Positions 1-5,557 of a DNA stretch of 8,463 nt are shown here, in pieces. Position 1 is the stretch's first letter. Each line of letters starts with the position of its first letter. Source of the stretch: Bacillota bacterium (GTDB lineage: Bacteria; Bacillota_A; Clostridia; Peptostreptococcales; Anaerovoracaceae); contig JAFYPY010000014.1 of NCBI GenBank assembly GCA_017547345.1, positions 1 through 8,463 of the forward strand. Reading direction: 5' to 3'. A program made the position numbers and the translations under genes. Below the pieces are notes generated by a model. It made no database searches. It was not told where the DNA came from and saw only the letters and a list, made by a program, of their open reading frames with translations.

Positions 1-1059
1 AGCATACTTTTGATATTCCTCTTGCTGTTTGTTTTTTCTGTGGCAGGAGTTACTTACGGGGCTACTGAGGAAGAACTTCGCGAGGAGTATAATAACAACC
101 AGCAGGAACAACAGCAGGTAAGTGAAGATCTTGCTAAAGTTAAGGAAGATATTAAAGTGTTGCAGCCAAAGGTAGATGCCATTGAAGAAGAAGTATCCGT
201 TGCCAATGCAAAGGTAGTGGATATAGAAACTCAAATCTTGCAAAAACAGCAGGAAATGCAGGAACGCGAAGATGGACTAAACGAAAGGCTTCGTGTTATG
301 TATAAGAATGGGTCGGTAGGGTATATAGACATTTTGCTTAATTCAGGCAGCATATCGGAATTGATTTACAATTTGGAAATGATTCAAAAAATATATCAGA
401 ACGACATGAGTGTACTAAAAAATCTGGAAACAGAGCAAGAAGAATTAGAAGCAATTGAAGCTCAGTTGATTGAAGAAAAAAGTATTTTGGATTCCAAAAA
501 GGCAGAATATGATTCTCAAATGGATGAAATGAATACACTTAAATCCGAATTAGAATATGCAGAGGATCAACTGTTAATCGAAGCCCAGAGTCTTGCTGCA
601 CAGCTACAGAATATGGTTAATCCTGATACTGAATATGTAGGTGGTGCTTACGTTTGGCCAGCACCGAGCACTAGATACGTAACTTCACTTTTCGGATGGA
701 GAATTCATCCTATTTTTAATACATGGAAATATCACTCAGGTGTTGATATTGCAGGAAGCACAGGAGATCCCATCCTTGCAAGTGCATCTGGTACGGTTAT
801 CATGTCACAGTGGTACGGTGGCTACGGAGAATGTGTAATTATCGACCATGGCGGTGGATTGACATCCCTTTATGGGCATATGTCACAGAGAAGTGTTAGC
901 GTTGGACAGCAGGTAACCAGTGGACAGACTATTGGTCTTATGGGAAGTACCGGTTGGTCAACAGGACCTCATTTGCATTTGGAATTCGCAGTAAATGGTG
1001 AGTTGGTAGATGCTTTGGATTATGTACCGTCGAGTGATATAGTGGTTGTAGATTGGTAA
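1..1059 (+). CDS. Exported coiled-coil murein hydrolase, M23 (LytM/EnvC-like) peptidase, 5' partial
   Basis: Zinc peptidase predicted to cut peptidoglycan cross-bridges outside the membrane. The frame is open from base 1, and the first codons already encode a hydrophobic signal-peptide core (residues 2-20) ending in a plausible cleavage site near VTYG-ATEE. The true start is therefore just upstream of the window, and the TTG at 10 is unlikely to be it. Counting from the first codon in the window: a Glu/Gln-rich coiled coil spans about 23-205, a short linker follows, and the M23 domain spans about 225-345. Zinc and catalytic residues look intact: H245 and D249 (HSGVDIA), H293 (YGHM), and H324/H326 (HLHLE). 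It is thus likely a true enzyme rather than a degenerate activator like E. coli EnvC. Coiled-coil M23 or PcsB-type proteins are often controlled by FtsEX; ftsX may lie upstream, but that is inference. The stop is 8 bases before the preferred recJ start, suggesting one operon. Confidence 0.9.
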   Translation, partial: SILLIFLLLFVFSVAGVTYGATEEELREEYNNNQQEQQQVSEDLAKVKEDIKVLQPKVDAIEEEVSVANAKVVDIETQILQKQQEMQEREDGLNERLRVMYKNGSVGYIDILLNSGSISELIYNLEMIQKIYQNDMSVLKNLETEQEELEAIEAQLIEEKSILDSKKAEYDSQMDEMNTLKSELEYAEDQLLIEAQSLAAQLQNMVNPDTEYVGGAYVWPAPSTRYVTSLFGWRIHPIFNTWKYHSGVDIAGSTGDPILASASGTVIMSQWYGGYGECVIIDHGGGLTSLYGHMSQRSVSVGQQVTSGQTIGLMGSTGWSTGPHLHLEFAVNGELVDALDYVPSSDIVVVDW

Positions 1060-1067
1060 AGAGAAAT

Positions 1068-2738
1068 ATGAAAATTAATCCAATAATAAAAAATTTGCTA
1101 AATAAAAGAGGGATTATATCGGATGAGGACATTATTGAGTTTCTTTCCGAAAAACCACAAAAGACTTATGATCCATTCCTGCTTCCTGACATGGAAGCAG
1201 GGGTGGATTTGATTTTGTCTGAAACAAAAAATAATTCACAAATATGGGTATACGGTGATTACGACGCGGATGGTATAACTTCAACTACCTTGATGGTCAG
1301 CATTTTGAGTCACTTAACGGACAAGAGTAACTTGAACTATTACATCCCTTCAAGGTTTGAAGAGGGATATGGACTTAACAAAGAGGCAATCGAATACATA
1401 GCGTCGCAAGGGTGTGACCTTTTGATAACCGTTGACTGTGGAAGTGTATCCTATGATGAGGTTGAGTTTGCTAAATCTTTGGGATTAAAAGTATTAGTAA
1501 CGGATCATCACAATATAACCGATGTAATGGCGGATTGTCTATTGATTAATCCCAAGCATCCTCAGTCAATTTATCCCTTTAAGGAACTTTCTGGATGCGG
1601 TGTAGCATTCAAAGTTGCACAGGCTATTCAACAAAAGGCAAATTTACCTAAAAATATTCTTACGCAGGTTTTAGACCTTGTTGCAATCGGTACAGTGGGA
1701 GATATTATGCCACTTGTGGACGAGAACAGAACAATGGTAAAATTTGGACTGAAAGTTCTTCGCATGTGCAATCGTCCGGGTCTTGTAAAACTCATTGAAG
1801 GAACTTCATTGGAATCAGAAAAGATAACTTCGGAAAATATCAGCTTTGTAATAGTTCCTCACTTGAATGCATCGGGAAGAATAGAGGATGCAACCCAGGC
1901 GGTAGAACTTTTGCTTGGAGTATGCGACGATAAAAGGTTAGAAGAGATTGTTTCGGATGTAATAAATAAGAATCAAGTGAGAAGGAAGCTCCAAGGCGAA
2001 TTGTTCAAAAAATGTTCCCAAACTATAGAAGCAAATCCTATAGGAAATATCGTTATGATATATGAAGAGGATGCACATGAGGGCATTGCAGGTATTGTTG
2101 CAGGAAAGATAAAGGAAACCTATTATAGACCTGCAATTATTATGACAGCGATAGGCACAGACAATGAAGAGGTAAAGGGGACTAGTAGAAGTGTGGAGGG
2201 CCTCAACCTTTATGAATTATTGAAAACACAAGAGCACCTATTCTTGAAATTTGGAGGTCATTCGGGAGCTTGTGGATTTTCTCTAAAGAAAGATGATTTG
2301 CCTAGGTTAAGAGAAGGGTTAATAGCCGAAATGGCTGAAATCGTCAAAGAAAATCCCGAAATTTTCAAAAGAAAATACGATATAGATCTTGAACTTTCTC
2401 CAGAAGATATAAGTATGGAACTTGCAGACCAATTACAGATGCTTGCACCTTTTGGCAACAAAAATCCGAAACCTCTTATAATATGTAAGGACGCAATCAT
2501 AGGAGATATGAAACTTATGGGTGGCGACAAGCAGCACCTAAGATTTACTGCATCGGACTTTTGTGGAAACAAAATTCAATGTGTTTTATTCAATAAAGCG
2601 AAAGAATATGATTTGAATGAGATTGAAAAAGTAAAGTGTAATATAATTGGAAGCGTAGAATGTCAGGTATGGCAAGGAAATAAGCGTTTGCAACTTATTG
2701 CAGACGAAATACAGTTTGACGAAAAACTTCCAGAGTGA
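1068..2738 (+). CDS. recJ: Single-stranded-DNA-specific exonuclease RecJ
   Basis: 5'-to-3' exonuclease on single-stranded DNA, acting in RecF-pathway recombination, mismatch and base-excision repair. From the ATG at 1068 the protein is 556 residues. DHH-domain motifs are present: VYGDYDADG (aspartates D64, D66, D68), VDCG (D123), TDHH (146-148) and GTVGDIMPL (about 208-216). Then come PHLNASGRI (about 264-272), the DHHA1 substrate-binding signature GGHSGACGFSL (about 396-406), and a C-terminal OB-like region from about 455. The length fits the compact E. coli-type enzyme (about 577); it lacks the extra C-terminal domain of Bacillus RecJ (about 786). A TTG at 1053 would overlap the upstream gene by 7 bases and add five residues. 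I prefer ATG 1068, preceded by a weak purine-rich stretch (AAAGAGA), but neither start has a strong ribosome binding site. Probably cotranscribed with the M23 gene and the following yerC-like gene. Confidence 0.95.
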   Translation: MKINPIIKNLLNKRGIISDEDIIEFLSEKPQKTYDPFLLPDMEAGVDLILSETKNNSQIWVYGDYDADGITSTTLMVSILSHLTDKSNLNYYIPSRFEEGYGLNKEAIEYIASQGCDLLITVDCGSVSYDEVEFAKSLGLKVLVTDHHNITDVMADCLLINPKHPQSIYPFKELSGCGVAFKVAQAIQQKANLPKNILTQVLDLVAIGTVGDIMPLVDENRTMVKFGLKVLRMCNRPGLVKLIEGTSLESEKITSENISFVIVPHLNASGRIEDATQAVELLLGVCDDKRLEEIVSDVINKNQVRRKLQGELFKKCSQTIEANPIGNIVMIYEEDAHEGIAGIVAGKIKETYYRPAIIMTAIGTDNEEVKGTSRSVEGLNLYELLKTQEHLFLKFGGHSGACGFSLKKDDLPRLREGLIAEMAEIVKENPEIFKRKYDIDLELSPEDISMELADQLQMLAPFGNKNPKPLIICKDAIIGDMKLMGGDKQHLRFTASDFCGNKIQCVLFNKAKEYDLNEIEKVKCNIIGSVECQVWQGNKRLQLIADEIQFDEKLPE

Positions 2739-2769
2739 TATAATTTTCACAAGGAAGGAGAGCTTGCAT

Positions 2770-3078
2770 ATGTCATACGAATCTAAATATAAGAGAGAAG
2801 ACATCGACGAATTATTTGAAGCTGTTCTCACATTACGCGACCAAGAGGATTGTTACAGATTTTTTGAAGATATTTGTACTGTTAACGAAATTCACGCTAT
2901 TGCACAACGATTGCAAGTAGCAAAGCTTTTATCTGAAAAGAAAACTTATACCGAAATCGAAGCTGTAACAAAGGCATCAACTGCTACCATTAGTAGGATT
3001 AACAAATGTCTTGTTTATGGTGCAGATGGTTATAGACGTGTCCTTGAAAGATTACAGGAAAACAATAACCAAAAATAG
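2770..3078 (+). CDS. yerC: YerC/YecD-like TrpR-family DNA-binding protein
   Basis: Small (102 residues) all-helical protein resembling the YerC/YecD branch of the TrpR-repressor superfamily, common in Firmicutes. The helix-turn-helix region is visible at about 52-80: VAKLLSEKKTYTEIEAVTKA followed by STATISRINKCL, the recognition-helix pattern of TrpR-like proteins. The N-terminal part (LFEAVLTLRDQEDCYRFFEDICTV) fits the dimerisation helices of the family. The ATG at 2770 is chosen because an excellent Shine-Dalgarno sequence (AAGGAAGGAG, 2751-2760) precedes it by 9 bases; upstream in-frame alternatives would overlap recJ and lack such a site. It follows recJ by 31 bases and ends at a terminator, so it is probably the last gene of the M23-recJ operon. 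The target and ligand of the YerC group are not established; tryptophan sensing should not be assumed. Confidence 0.88.
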   Translation: MSYESKYKREDIDELFEAVLTLRDQEDCYRFFEDICTVNEIHAIAQRLQVAKLLSEKKTYTEIEAVTKASTATISRINKCLVYGADGYRRVLERLQENNNQK

Positions 3079-3084
3079 ACTTTT

Positions 3085-3121
3085 AAGCCTTGTGATTTTG
3101 ATAGATTGCAAGGCTTTTTAT
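3085..3121 (+). terminator. Intrinsic terminator after the yerC-like gene
   Basis: A perfect 8-bp stem, AAGCCTTG (3085-3092) with CAAGGCTT (3109-3116), has a 16-base loop and runs into a T-rich tail (TTTTTATTTAT). It starts 6 bases after the yerC-like stop and should end most transcripts of the M23-recJ-yerC unit. It lies only 24 bases before the next start codon, so the downstream genes need read-through or a promoter inside this element. Confidence 0.85.
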
Positions 3122-3128
3122 TTATAAA
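3098..3128 (+). promoter_or_regulatory. Candidate promoter embedded in the terminator, for the MBL-recX-tcdA genes
   Basis: TTGATA (3098-3103) in the terminator loop and TATAAA (3123-3128) in its tail form -35 and -10 candidates separated by 19 bases, longer than the 17-base optimum. The start point would fall near 3135, giving a leader of about 10 bases that contains little besides the ribosome binding site. The only other way to express the three downstream genes from this window is read-through of the terminator. Weak support. Confidence 0.3.
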
Positions 3129-3144
3129 GAAAATAGGTGGAATT

Positions 3145-3981
3145 ATGAAAATTACTTTTTTATCGGACAATAAGACTGAAAACGCAAGCTGCACTGCAGA
3201 GTGGGGACTATCGGTGCTAATTGAAAGCAAAGGAAACAAAGTTCTTTTTGATGTGGGGGCATCCTCATTGTTTGCTGAAAATGCAAAAAATCTAGGCGTT
3301 GATTTGACAGATGTTGAGGCCGTTGCTATAAGCCACGGTCATTACGATCATACTGAAGGAATGGAAAGCTTTTGTGAAATCAACAAATTGGCTCTAATCT
3401 ATATACATAAAGAGGCTATTTCTCCTGCTTTTGGAACTGCAGCAGATGGACATATTGAAGACTATAACTGCGGAATTAGATGGACGCCTGAGTTTGTAGA
3501 CAAAATTAAAAATAGAACTGTATTTACAGAAAACGCCGTAAAAATTAATGACAATATGATTTTAGTAGGTAATATCACGCCTCTAAAGGAATATCCAATG
3601 ACCGAAAAGTTCTATAGACCTTCACCTACAAACGAAGAAAAGTACCTATATGACCATATGGAGCACGAACAGTTTTTGGTTGTTAAAGAAGAAAAGGGTA
3701 TATACATATTCTCGGGATGCAGTCATACTGGAATGATGGCAACTATAAAGAGAGCAAGAGAACTATTCCCGGGTGAAAAAATCATTGCCCTTATTGCAGG
3801 CATGCATCTATATCCATTGAATGATGACAAAAAACAAGAAGTTGTGGACGCAATCTGCAACCTTGGAATCGATACTATATTCCCGGTTCATTGCACAGGT
3901 ATGGAAGCAATCCTTATGTTTAAGCAGAGGCTTGGAAAAAAGTGTGTGATTGCATCAGCTGGAGAAAGTTATGAGTTTTAA
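3145..3981 (+). CDS. Metallo-beta-lactamase-fold hydrolase (COG1237-like)
   Basis: 278-residue metallo-hydrolase. The metal-binding signature SHGHYDHTEG supplies H64, H66, D68 and H69. Later ligand candidates are H194 in FSGCSHTGMM, H221 in IAGMHLYP and H249 in PVHCTG. This arrangement (SGCSH, GMHL, HCTG) matches the COG1237 branch, often named after the archaeal dihydropterin-ribofuranosyl-aminobenzene-phosphate synthase of methanopterin synthesis. That name is probably wrong for a bacterium without methanopterin, so the substrate is unknown. The ATG at 3145 has AGGTGG four bases upstream; a further upstream frame extension would run through the terminator and is rejected. No signal peptide is visible, so it is probably cytoplasmic. 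Its last 11 bases overlap recX, implying translational coupling; the link to RecA control or tRNA modification is not explained. Confidence 0.88.
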   Translation: MKITFLSDNKTENASCTAEWGLSVLIESKGNKVLFDVGASSLFAENAKNLGVDLTDVEAVAISHGHYDHTEGMESFCEINKLALIYIHKEAISPAFGTAADGHIEDYNCGIRWTPEFVDKIKNRTVFTENAVKINDNMILVGNITPLKEYPMTEKFYRPSPTNEEKYLYDHMEHEQFLVVKEEKGIYIFSGCSHTGMMATIKRARELFPGEKIIALIAGMHLYPLNDDKKQEVVDAICNLGIDTIFPVHCTGMEAILMFKQRLGKKCVIASAGESYEF

Positions 3982-4540
3982 TGAGGAATTTGGATTAGAA
4001 ACTTTAGATAAGCAACTTGAAAAGTGCAAGAATACTGCCCTAAGATATATTACTGCACAGGTTAAAACTGAAGGACAGGTGGAAGATTATTTGAAGCGAA
4101 AGGGCTTTGAACGAGAAGACATAAAGAACACTATCGAGTTTTTAAGAGACTATAACTATGTAAATGACAAAGAATACTGTGTCTTATACTACAGAGAAGC
4201 CTGCCGAAAGGGCAAAGGTAGAAGGCGCATCCAGCAGGAATTATTAACTAAAAAAGTTAAGTCAGAAACTATTGTGGAAGCCTTGGATGAATACACTGAC
4301 GAAGATAACATTCAGCATACGGACTTCTTAAAAGAAGTGGGCTCTGAAAAGGAACGTGCATTAGAAGTTGGACGAAAAATGCTTCGTCAGCACCTTGAAC
4401 TAGGCAAGAAAGCAGACAAAAACTTTATGGCTAAAGTGGGCAGAAGGCTGATGACATTAGGTTATGATACGAGTATTTTGTATAGCGTAATAGGAACTTT
4501 AATGAAAGAAGGAAAAGTGTCAGATGACAACTATGAATAG
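3971..4540 (+). CDS. recX: Regulatory protein RecX
   Basis: 189-residue, strongly charged helical protein of the RecX family, which binds RecA filaments and tempers RecA activity (in some species it stimulates RecA). The first tandem three-helix repeat shows the family pattern: RYITAQVKTEGQVEDYLKRK, then FLRDYNYVNDKEYCVLYYRE, then KGKGRRRIQQELLTKKV and IVEALDEY. Later repeats include ALEVGRKMLRQHL and KVGRRLMTLGYDTSILYSVI. ATG 3971 is chosen because GGAG (3961-3964) lies 6 bases before it, inside the end of the preceding gene. It overlaps the upstream gene by 11 bases and tcdA by 17 bases. recA is not in the window, so recX is unlinked from recA here, as in many Firmicutes. The mid-length size fits family variability. 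Confidence 0.9.
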   Translation: MSFNEEFGLETLDKQLEKCKNTALRYITAQVKTEGQVEDYLKRKGFEREDIKNTIEFLRDYNYVNDKEYCVLYYREACRKGKGRRRIQQELLTKKVKSETIVEALDEYTDEDNIQHTDFLKEVGSEKERALEVGRKMLRQHLELGKKADKNFMAKVGRRLMTLGYDTSILYSVIGTLMKEGKVSDDNYE

Positions 4541-5252
4541 AGAACAATTCAAACGAACTGAAAGTCTTATTGGGCAGGCAGCTGTAGATAAGCTTCTAAC
4601 ATCTAAAGTTATTGTATTTGGAGTAGGTGGTGTCGGTAGCTATGTTTGTGAGGCGCTTGCTAGAGCCGGAATTGGATATATGGAGATTGTTGATAAGGAT
4701 GAAGTCGATGTAACTAATATTAATAGACAGCTCATCGCACTTCACAGCACTATTGGAATGCCAAAAGTTGAAGTCTGCAAAGCGAGACTAAAAGATATTA
4801 ATCCATCAATGGAAGTTGTAAGTCGCCAGTGTTTTTATTTGCCGGAAAGAAGTGACGAATTCGATTTTTCGCAGTATGATTATGTTGTCGATGCAGTTGA
4901 TAATGTAACTGCTAAGCTAGATATAATTTGCAAGGCGAAAGCGGCAGGGGTGATGGTTATTTCTTCGATGGGAACGGGAAACAAATTAGATCCTATGGCC
5001 TTCAAGGTGGCAGATATAGAAAAAACAAAAGTATGCCCGCTGGCAAAGGTTATGAGAAAGGAACTTAGAAAAAGGGGAGTAGAGGGAGTCAAGGTGGTTT
5101 ATTCTGGAGAAGAACCGCAGAATACTGATTCTAGAACACCTGCAAGCATCAGCTTTGTTCCTTCAGCAGCAGGGCTGTTGATTGCCAAAACGGTAATAGA
5201 CGATTTGACTTGTCGATTAAAGGCGAGCGATAACCCTTGTTTGCATATATAG
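4524..5252 (+). CDS. tcdA: tRNA threonylcarbamoyladenosine dehydratase TcdA (YgdL/CsdL)
   Basis: E1-like ATP-dependent enzyme that cyclises t6A37 of ANN-decoding tRNAs to ct6A. It is 242 residues, with a Rossmann nucleotide-binding loop GVGGVGS (33-39), the E1/ThiF signature DKDEVDVTNINRQ (57-69), and VVDAVDNVTAK (121-131). Family-specific stretches SSMGTGNKLDP (148-158), DIEKTKVCPLAKVMRKELRK (164-183) and VVYSGEEP (191-198) separate it from ThiF and MoeB. The C-terminal half has no CxxC zinc pairs, which fits TcdA. ATG 4524 is chosen because AAGAAGGA (4506-4513) lies about 10 bases upstream; the ATG at 4533 would be too far. The start overlaps recX by 17 bases, implying translational coupling. 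Sulfur-transfer partners (CsdA/CsdE) are not in the window. The last codons overlap the predicted promoter of the small toxin gene. Confidence 0.93.
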   Translation: MTTMNREQFKRTESLIGQAAVDKLLTSKVIVFGVGGVGSYVCEALARAGIGYMEIVDKDEVDVTNINRQLIALHSTIGMPKVEVCKARLKDINPSMEVVSRQCFYLPERSDEFDFSQYDYVVDAVDNVTAKLDIICKAKAAGVMVISSMGTGNKLDPMAFKVADIEKTKVCPLAKVMRKELRKRGVEGVKVVYSGEEPQNTDSRTPASISFVPSAAGLLIAKTVIDDLTCRLKASDNPCLHI

Positions 5253-5271
5253 AGTTTAACATAATTATAAT
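5241..5271 (+). promoter_or_regulatory. Promoter of the small toxin gene
   Basis: A perfect -10 box TATAAT (5266-5271) is preceded by TTGCAT (5241-5246) with a 19-base spacer, in an A/T-rich tract overlapping the last codons of tcdA. A start near 5278 gives a leader of about 55 bases carrying the hairpin that covers the ribosome binding site. The -10 is strong; the -35 match and spacing are only fair. Confidence 0.6.
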
Positions 5272-5292
5272 AAGAGTTACCAGAGACGCGGT

Positions 5293-5306
5293 GGACGGTG
5301 TGCTCC
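5293..5306 (+). repeat. 5' arm of an inverted repeat pairing with 5481-5494
   Basis: GGACGGTGTGCTCC in the toxin leader can pair with GGAGCAAACCGTTC at 5481-5494: 12 Watson-Crick pairs, one G-T wobble (5294/5493) and one G-A mismatch (5300/5487). The two arms flank the toxin coding sequence and its first terminator stem. In a transcript spanning both they would form a 5'-3' long-distance interaction. The last four bases (5303-5306) also form the base of the hairpin masking the ribosome binding site, so the two pairings compete. Confidence 0.55.
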
Positions 5307-5323
5307 TTATCTCAGATAAGGGG
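5303..5323 (+). promoter_or_regulatory. Hairpin sequestering the toxin Shine-Dalgarno sequence
   Basis: CTCCTTATC (5303-5311) pairs with GATAAGGGG (5315-5323): nine pairs including one G-T, closed by the three-base loop TCA. The 3' arm contains nearly all of the Shine-Dalgarno sequence AAGGGGG (5318-5324), which lies 8 bases before the ATG at 5333. Translation should be blocked unless this helix is opened or remodelled, a feature typical of type I toxin mRNAs. Confidence 0.7.
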
Positions 5324-5332
5324 GTGATGAAA

Positions 5333-5416
5333 ATGTACATACCTTTCGAACAGCTAATAAGCTTTTCACTTTTTGTTGTTACACTCACCGCCTTGATTGA
5401 CTCGATTAAGCGATAA
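5333..5416 (+). CDS. Putative holin-like (Hol-Tox) type I toxin peptide
   Basis: A 27-residue peptide beginning MYIPFEQLISF and ending DSIKR. It has a short N-terminal segment containing an F-E pair, one hydrophobic helix (about residues 8-22, rich in L, F, V, I and T) and a basic tail. This layout resembles the putative holin-like toxin family of Firmicutes, short membrane peptides encoded by type I toxin-antitoxin modules; the assignment comes from recognising the pattern, not from a search. ATG 5333 is preferred because GGGGG (5320-5324) lies 8 bases upstream; in-frame ATG 5327 would be only 2 bases from it. The gene stands alone between tcdA and convergent LOG, with its own promoter, a masked ribosome binding site and a terminator stem 14 bases after the stop. 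Expected effect on overproduction is membrane damage and growth arrest. An alternative is a non-toxic small membrane protein. Confidence 0.75.
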   Translation: MYIPFEQLISFSLFVVTLTALIDSIKR

Positions 5417-5429
5417 TTTTACAAAAACG

Positions 5430-5469
5430 TAAAATACCCGTCCTACTTTGCCCTTGGACGGGTATTTTA
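5430..5469. terminator. Bidirectional terminator stem in the toxin locus
   Basis: AAAATACCCGTCC (5431-5443) is perfectly complementary to GGACGGGTATTTT (5456-5468), extendable by T5430-A5469, around a 12-base loop. The GC core is flanked by A on one side and T on the other, so either strand yields a stem followed by U residues. It can end the toxin mRNA on the plus strand and, on the minus strand, a short antisense RNA or LOG read-through. A second small stem, ATTTTAC (5416-5422) with GTAAAAT (5429-5435), overlaps its 5' arm and would compete with it. Confidence 0.85.
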
Positions 5470-5480
5470 TATCCAACCTT

Positions 5481-5494
5481 GGAGCAAACCGTTC
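5481..5494 (+). repeat. 3' arm of the inverted repeat pairing with 5293-5306
   Basis: GGAGCAAACCGTTC, the partner of the toxin-leader sequence at 5293-5306. It also forms the left arm of the 5482-5505 hairpin, so pairing with the leader and local folding exclude each other. It lies inside the region an antisense RNA would cover, so antisense binding would also compete with the leader for it. Confidence 0.55.
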
Positions 5495-5509
5495 ATCGGT
5501 AGCTCTTTT
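5482..5509 (+). terminator. Second 3' hairpin, possible distal toxin terminator
   Basis: GAGC (5482-5485) pairs with GCTC (5502-5505), and ACCG (5488-5491) with CGGT (5497-5500), around the loop TTCAT, with a small internal loop between. TTTTC (5506-5510) follows. On the plus strand this could end toxin mRNAs that pass the first stem; on the minus strand it forms the 5' hairpin of the proposed antisense RNA. The stem is modest, so termination is uncertain. Confidence 0.45.
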
Positions 5510-5518
5510 CTTATCTAT

Positions 5519-5547
5519 ATTATATGTATATGCAATACATATTTCTA
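5519..5547 (-). promoter_or_regulatory. Candidate antisense RNA promoter
   Basis: Read on the minus strand, a perfect TATAAT (5524 to 5519) is preceded by TAGAAA (5547 to 5542) with a 17-base spacer. An overlapping alternative is TTGCAA (5553 to 5548) and TATACA (5530 to 5525), also with 17 bases. It lies directly downstream of the LOG stop codon and points into the toxin 3' region. A/T richness makes chance matches easy, so confidence is moderate. Confidence 0.45.
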
Positions 5548-5557
5548 TTGCAACCAT

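Larger units (their letters stand above)
5430..5512 (-). ncRNA. Candidate antisense antitoxin RNA
   Basis: From a predicted minus-strand promoter (5519-5547) transcription would start near 5512 and stop at the 5430-5469 stem, giving an RNA of roughly 80-85 bases. It would hold a 5' hairpin (complement of 5482-5505) and the terminator hairpin, and would overlap the 3' end of the toxin mRNA. No protein is plausible in it. 3'-overlapping convergent antisense RNAs are the known arrangement in txpA/RatA and bsrG/SR4 of Bacillus. Ends are estimated; the existence of this RNA is inference from promoter, terminator and context. Confidence 0.5.

Noticed and set aside
10..12. TTG at 10 as the start of the M23 gene
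   Set aside because: The frame is open to the window edge and the signal peptide would lack its basic N-terminus, so the gene is 5' truncated by the window.
1053..1067. TTG at 1053 as the recJ start
   Set aside because: It overlaps the upstream gene, lacks a ribosome binding site and adds five residues not typical of RecJ; the ATG at 1068 is simpler, though its own site is weak.
3145..3981. Calling the MBL-fold gene a methanopterin biosynthesis enzyme
   Set aside because: The name is inherited from archaeal homologues; nothing in the window suggests methanopterin metabolism, so only the fold and metal site are claimed.
5293..5494. par/Fst-type module with direct repeats in the toxin and antitoxin RNAs
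   Set aside because: In par the repeats make the two RNAs complementary; here the arms are inverted on the DNA, so convergent transcripts would carry similar rather than complementary copies, fitting internal pairing of one mRNA instead.
5366..5557. 63-codon minus-strand reading frame starting right after the LOG stop
   Set aside because: It has no ribosome binding site, no recognisable domain and runs through the terminator stem and antisense to the toxin gene; it is better explained as part of the regulatory RNA region.
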